Origin: Caldilineaceae bacterium
GTDB taxonomy: Bacteria; Chloroflexota; Anaerolineae; Caldilineales; Caldilineaceae
DNA: 64,000 bases
NCBI GenBank assembly: GCA_026645575.1
Contig: JAPKMW010000001.1
Span: forward strand, 248,001 to 312,000
Direction of reading: 5' to 3'
Shown here: piece after piece, positions 61,047 to 64,000 of the stretch
Layout of the letters: each line of letters opens with the position of its first letter
Numbering within the stretch: position 1 is the stretch's first letter
Notes under the pieces: model-generated
Seen by the model: only the letters and a program-made list of their open reading frames with translations
Told to the model about the DNA's origin: nothing
Database searches by the model: none
Made by a program: the position numbers and the translations under genes

Positions 61047-61192
61047 GATTAGAATTCTGTCGTTTTCCTCTAAGCACCCTTCCCCTTTGTGAAGCAAGGT
61101 GCTTACCCCGTTGCGACATAAGCAACAAAACTCTGTTTCCTTATACGTAGGGAAAATCGTTGATGCCACTGCATTGAAGCGGCTTGTGCGTG

Positions 61193-61438
61193 CTACTTAA
61201 TCGGCAGCCGATCATACTTCTCTGGCTCAACATCAGGCACTTGCGCCAAAGCGGCAAGATAAGCGGCCTGATTCCCGCGCTCCGCTCGCGCAGACAAATA
61301 CTTTTCGGTCAACAGTGCTGAAAGTTTTTCCGCAACGGCAACGACGATAAATTGATTGATCGATCCCCCTTCCTCATGCAGAACAGTTTTTACCCCTTGG
61401 TGTAAGGATTCGGGCAGACGTAAACTGAGTGTTGTCAT
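61193..61438 (-). CDS. Ribbon-helix-helix-type antitoxin-like protein
   Basis: 81 residues from ATG 61438, GGAG six bases upstream. The start MTTLSLRLPESLHQGVKTVLHEEGG is the strand-helix pattern of ribbon-helix-helix/HicB-C-terminal DNA-binding antitoxins. The helix INQFIVVAVAEKLSAL follows, and the acidic C-terminus (DVEPEKYDRLPIK) could wrap the toxin. Its start is one base after the PIN gene stop, so the pair is translated together, with the toxin gene first. It should neutralise the toxin and repress the operon. Confidence 0.82.
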   Translation of the reverse strand: MTTLSLRLPESLHQGVKTVLHEEGGSINQFIVVAVAEKLSALLTEKYLSARAERGNQAAYLAALAQVPDVEPEKYDRLPIK

Positions 61439-61439
61439 T

Positions 61440-61862
61440 TTATTCTCCAAGCCGTAACAGAAATTCACCAGCATCTAAAACCCGCAGGTTGAACCGCTCC
61501 ACACCGATGAAATCGCGCTTATTGTAGGTAATGATATAATCACAACCAGCTTTGACCGCTAACTCCAATACTAAATCATCTTTGGGATCACGTAAAAAAG
61601 GTCGCCAGAGAAAGTAAATTTTGTGATGCCGTGCGACTTTGCAGTGGAAATTTAAAACTGCATCGATCACTGTACTCGAAACGGGTACACCAGGGATACC
61701 GCGGTAAAGCACGTCTTCATATTCCAGCACGAGCGGTACAGAAAGATTAATTTCAAACCGTCCCATTCCTACTAATTGTAAAAGCCGAAACGCAGAACCA
61801 CGCTTTGAACGCAGGCCAGCTACGAGTACATTTGTATCAATCACAAATTCCGGTGGTCGCAT
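61440..61862 (-). CDS. PIN-domain RNase toxin (COG1569-like)
   Basis: 140 residues. PIN acidic residues are D9 (FVIDTNVLVAGL), E48 of LEYEDVL, D94-D95 region (DPKDDLVLELA) and D-x in ITYNKRDF, enough for a Mg2+-dependent RNase active site. Length and C-terminus (FNLRVLDAGEFLLRL) fit COG1569 toxins. The ATG is preceded by TATAAT plus six bases, so a leaderless mRNA is likely. The antitoxin-like gene is immediately downstream, an order opposite to most type II pairs but common for this family. Confidence 0.88.
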   Translation of the reverse strand: MRPPEFVIDTNVLVAGLRSKRGSAFRLLQLVGMGRFEINLSVPLVLEYEDVLYRGIPGVPVSSTVIDAVLNFHCKVARHHKIYFLWRPFLRDPKDDLVLELAVKAGCDYIITYNKRDFIGVERFNLRVLDAGEFLLRLGE

Positions 61863-61868
61863 AATGGT

Positions 61869-61896
61869 ATTATATGCGCCACTATCTTTTTGTTAA
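61869..61896 (-). promoter_or_regulatory. Promoter of the PIN toxin-antitoxin operon, leaderless type
   Basis: Minus strand TTAACA (61896-61891), 16-base spacer, TATAAT (61874-61869), then ACCATT and the ATG at 61862. Confidence 0.65.
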
Positions 61897-61944
61897 GCTT
61901 AATTATTTGTTAGAAAAATTTTGTCAACTTATACAGTGATAGTG

Positions 61945-61987
61945 TTGTTAGGAAGGCGTGGGTGATAAGCGCACACCTTCCTAACAA
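61945..61987. terminator. Terminator-like hairpin after the P450 gene
   Basis: TTGTTAGGAAGG (61945-61956) pairs perfectly with CCTTCCTAACAA (61976-61987), loop 19 bases, directly next to the P450 stop at 61988. Confidence 0.6.
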
Positions 61988-63343
61988 TCACCGGCCAATT
62001 GTAAAACGTAAGGAATAATTATTGAGCGTCCCCGGCAACGGTTGACGCGCATCCAGCCGGTTTTCTGGCTGCAAGCGCACCTGCCGCTGATCGAGCAGCG
62101 CCGCCAGCATGGTACTTGTCAGCAGCAAGACCAGATTCCGACCGGGACACATGGCCGGCCCGCCGCTAAAGGGAATCAGCGGCCAATCTTGATCCGTGCG
62201 GTGGCGCATCCACAATTCCGGCGTGAAGCGGTTAGCATAGGGCAGGCGCTGGTCATCGCGATGGAAGAAGGGGGCGTAGATCATGACCCCCGTCTGTGCT
62301 GGCATAGTGCCGGTTTCCCACTGGGTTGGCACGGTGCTTTGGCGGAGCACCATCGGCGCGGTGGGCCAGAGGCGCAGGGCATCAAGGACGCAAGCGCGCA
62401 GATAGGGACGATCCGGCTGGTTGCTTTGGATCTCGTTACGGGCGTGCGCCAACTGGGTGGGATGGGCGGCCAACAGTGCCAACGTGCGGAAGGTCGCCAT
62501 GCCGGCCGGATCAAAGGCAAAGAGCCATTGGGGAACTTGTTGGTCCGGGGCTGTCAGTGCTGTTGTATGGGTGGCCGCCATTACACCGGCCAGACTCCCG
62601 TTTTCGGCCCGCGCCAAATGGTTCTGCAAGCGTTGGTAAAAGTGATCGCGCAAGCCACGGCGTTGCGGCATGAGAAAGGCCCAGTTGGCATCGGCGCGCA
62701 GCCGGTTGATCAGATCCGTTAATTCGTAATCATTGCGTGCGGCGTCGCCGAAGACCACCCGTCGCACAACCCGGAACCAGGTGTCGGCAAAGTCCTCCCA
62801 CACCAACAGTTGACGCTGGCGCGCCAGATCCAGGAGCAGGGCCGCCTCTTCGTTGACTACATCGACAAAGCGTGCGGTCAAGCGGTGCATGGTTTGGCCG
62901 GTATCCAGCACCTGTTCATTGAAGCGGCGGCGGTCAGCCCGTGCCACCCCATGTGAGACCAGTACTCCTTGCGGCTGAAAGTGAGCCAGCGCAGCCCGCT
63001 TTTCACTGCTGGCCGTGGCAAAGGGTTCGGGGGAGCCGTTGAGAACACGATGAACATGATGAGGGGCGAGGATCACCGCTTGCGAACGGATCGGAATGCG
63101 CAGTAGTAGCGGGCCAGGTTGGTACTTGTTGCGCAGATATTGCATATAGCGCACGGCGCGTTGATCCAAATCGAGCCATTCTGCCAGCGCCACCACGCTA
63201 GGGCGACGGATGATCACCCCTTTGGCAACGGTGGGGATAACGACGGTGCTAATGATGCCGAGCGTGTCCCGCAAACTCGCTTGCGGCAGGCTCGCCCGTT
63301 GGGTTTGGACATAGGGGACGTTGGTAACGGTCATTTGAGTCAT
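61988..63343 (-). CDS. Cytochrome P450
   Basis: 451 residues; GGAGAG is eight bases before the ATG at 63343. The heme loop is FSGGPAMCPGR with Cys399. The oxygen-binding I helix reads FAFDPAGMAT (275-284), a form seen in some bacterial P450s in place of AGxxT. The K-helix motif is D321-A-L-R324 instead of the nearly universal E-x-x-R, with LRLWPTAPMVLR following. HRDD and NRFTPELW are the usual later motifs. It should be a cytosolic monooxygenase needing a ferredoxin or similar donor; none is encoded nearby. The substrate is unknown. Confidence 0.9.
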   Translation of the reverse strand: MTQMTVTNVPYVQTQRASLPQASLRDTLGIISTVVIPTVAKGVIIRRPSVVALAEWLDLDQRAVRYMQYLRNKYQPGPLLLRIPIRSQAVILAPHHVHRVLNGSPEPFATASSEKRAALAHFQPQGVLVSHGVARADRRRFNEQVLDTGQTMHRLTARFVDVVNEEAALLLDLARQRQLLVWEDFADTWFRVVRRVVFGDAARNDYELTDLINRLRADANWAFLMPQRRGLRDHFYQRLQNHLARAENGSLAGVMAATHTTALTAPDQQVPQWLFAFDPAGMATFRTLALLAAHPTQLAHARNEIQSNQPDRPYLRACVLDALRLWPTAPMVLRQSTVPTQWETGTMPAQTGVMIYAPFFHRDDQRLPYANRFTPELWMRHRTDQDWPLIPFSGGPAMCPGRNLVLLLTSTMLAALLDQRQVRLQPENRLDARQPLPGTLNNYSLRFTIGR

Positions 63344-63478
63344 CTAGTTTACTCTCCATCCAAGCGCCCGCCGTTTCCCCGGAAGAGAGCCGGAAACGTG
63401 GTGCGCACCGGGATGACTATGTCATTGACCGTTGACCAACTGCTGTAATCCATCACCCGAAAGTTGCCATTTGCCGCC

Positions 63479-64000
63479 CTATAACTTCACAAACTCCTCA
63501 ATCTTCTGCAAGTCTGCCACGCCATCACCGTTGACCCCATTCTGGTGCTGCACCATGCGATCCCCCTCTAGTTTGAGGCTGATGACGCGGCTAATGCCAT
63601 CGTTGCCCATCGTCACGCCATAGATGGCATTGGCTCCTTCCAGGGTGCGGCGGTTATGGGTGACGATGATAAATTGGGTGTTGTCACTCAGTGACTCGAC
63701 TGTCAAGCGGAAGCGATCCACGTTGGCTTCATCGAGCGCGGCGTCCACCTCATCCAGCACACAGAAGGGGGTGGGGCTGACCCGTAGAATGCCGAAGATG
63801 AGGGCGCAGGCCGCCAGCGTCCGTTCACCGCCGGAGAGTAGGGCGAGTGTTTGGGGCCGTTTGCCGGGCGGGCGGGCGATGATCTCAATGCCGGTGTTGG
63901 TAATGTCGTCGGGTGTGGTCAGCACCAGTTGCGCTGTGCCGCCATTAAAGAGCAACTGGAAGAAGTGGACAAATTGCTCGGCCACTTTGGTAAAGGTCTC
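63479..64000 (-). CDS. smc: SMC chromosome segregation protein, C-terminal part only
   Basis: About 173 residues enter from the right edge ([14 protein letters not shown]). The ABC signature is [15 protein letters not shown] and the Walker B is [20 protein letters not shown], followed by a [14 protein letters not shown]-loop. These are the SMC C-terminal ATPase head. SMC is a long coiled-coil ATPase that organises chromosomes with ScpA and ScpB. The rest of the gene, about 1,000 residues, lies beyond 64000. No scp gene is in the window. Confidence 0.95.
   Translation of the reverse strand, partial: ETFTKVAEQFVHFFQLLFNGGTAQLVLTTPDDITNTGIEIIARPPGKRPQTLALLSGGERTLAACALIFGILRVSPTPFCVLDEVDAALDEANVDRFRLTVESLSDNTQFIIVTHNRRTLEGANAIYGVTMGNDGISRVISLKLEGDRMVQHQNGVNGDGVADLQKIEEFVKL

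Noticed and set aside
1..64000. tRNA or rRNA genes
   Set aside because: No cloverleaf with a T-loop GTTCRA motif or rRNA core sequence was recognised in the gaps; a covariance-model scan would settle it.

Overview
The window looks like chromosomal DNA from a filamentous Chloroflexota bacterium, most likely of the Anaerolineae/Caldilineae type. This is inferred from gene content, not from a marker-gene match. Supporting signs are the GC-rich coding sequence, many large STAND ATPase regulators, Rpn-type and Uma2-type PD-(D/E)XK nucleases, stand-alone CHAT proteases, and very large exported proteins ending in an F/Y-L-P-L-I/V-x-R tail. No rRNA, tRNA or CRISPR array was seen. A Gfo/Idh/MocA oxidoreductase is cut by the left edge and the C-terminus of SMC by the right edge.

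Layout. 1-4.4 kb: sugar/sugar-acid enzymes (Gfo/Idh, galactonate-dehydratase-like enolase), an Rpn nuclease and an FAD oxidoreductase. 4.6-9.8 kb: histidine kinase, NarL-type regulator and STAND ATPase. 9.9-14.3 kb: exported metzincin-type metalloprotease. 14.4-17.7 kb: a tight four-gene operon of unknown role. 17.8-20.7 kb: XRE-STAND-TPR regulator. 21.2-25.3 kb: oxidative cluster (GMC oxidoreductase, NTF2-like protein, StyA-like monooxygenase). 25.5-29.9 kb: giant exported protein. 30-32.5 kb: scarred region with a second Rpn nuclease, a duplicated gene tail and a decayed ComF-like gene. 32.4-44 kb: AAA ATPase with nuclease-like C-terminus, membrane proteins, SDR, M20 amidohydrolase, GGDEF-EAL protein, AdoMet decarboxylase, GNAT and RdgB. 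44.3-57.8 kb: exported proteins grouped around a STAND regulator. 57.9-60 kb: Uma2-CHAT operon. 60-63.3 kb: PhyH oxygenase, PIN toxin-antitoxin pair and cytochrome P450.

The most interesting signal is regulatory. Three promoters near the STAND regulator at 54335-57049 carry two direct copies of TGAGACAAA (one half-site ends TTT) exactly 21 bp apart. The proximal copy lies 28-29 bp upstream of a -10 box, and the -35 is poor. A variant (TGGGACA, 23 bp apart, again 28 bp from the -10) precedes the metalloprotease. All four promoters head exported-protein genes, and one operator overlaps the predicted -35 of the STAND gene itself. This looks like a small regulon for secreted proteins run by an activator that binds direct repeats, with the neighbouring STAND protein as the prime candidate.

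The second theme is palindromic DNA. Three elements of 97-281 bp share the terminal inverted repeat ACACTACAGCGGAT. Further unrelated long hairpins sit in intergenic gaps, and one palindromic repeat is inserted in frame inside the GMC oxidoreductase gene. Several genes appear to be transcribed leaderless, with a -10 box followed by exactly six bases and ATG.
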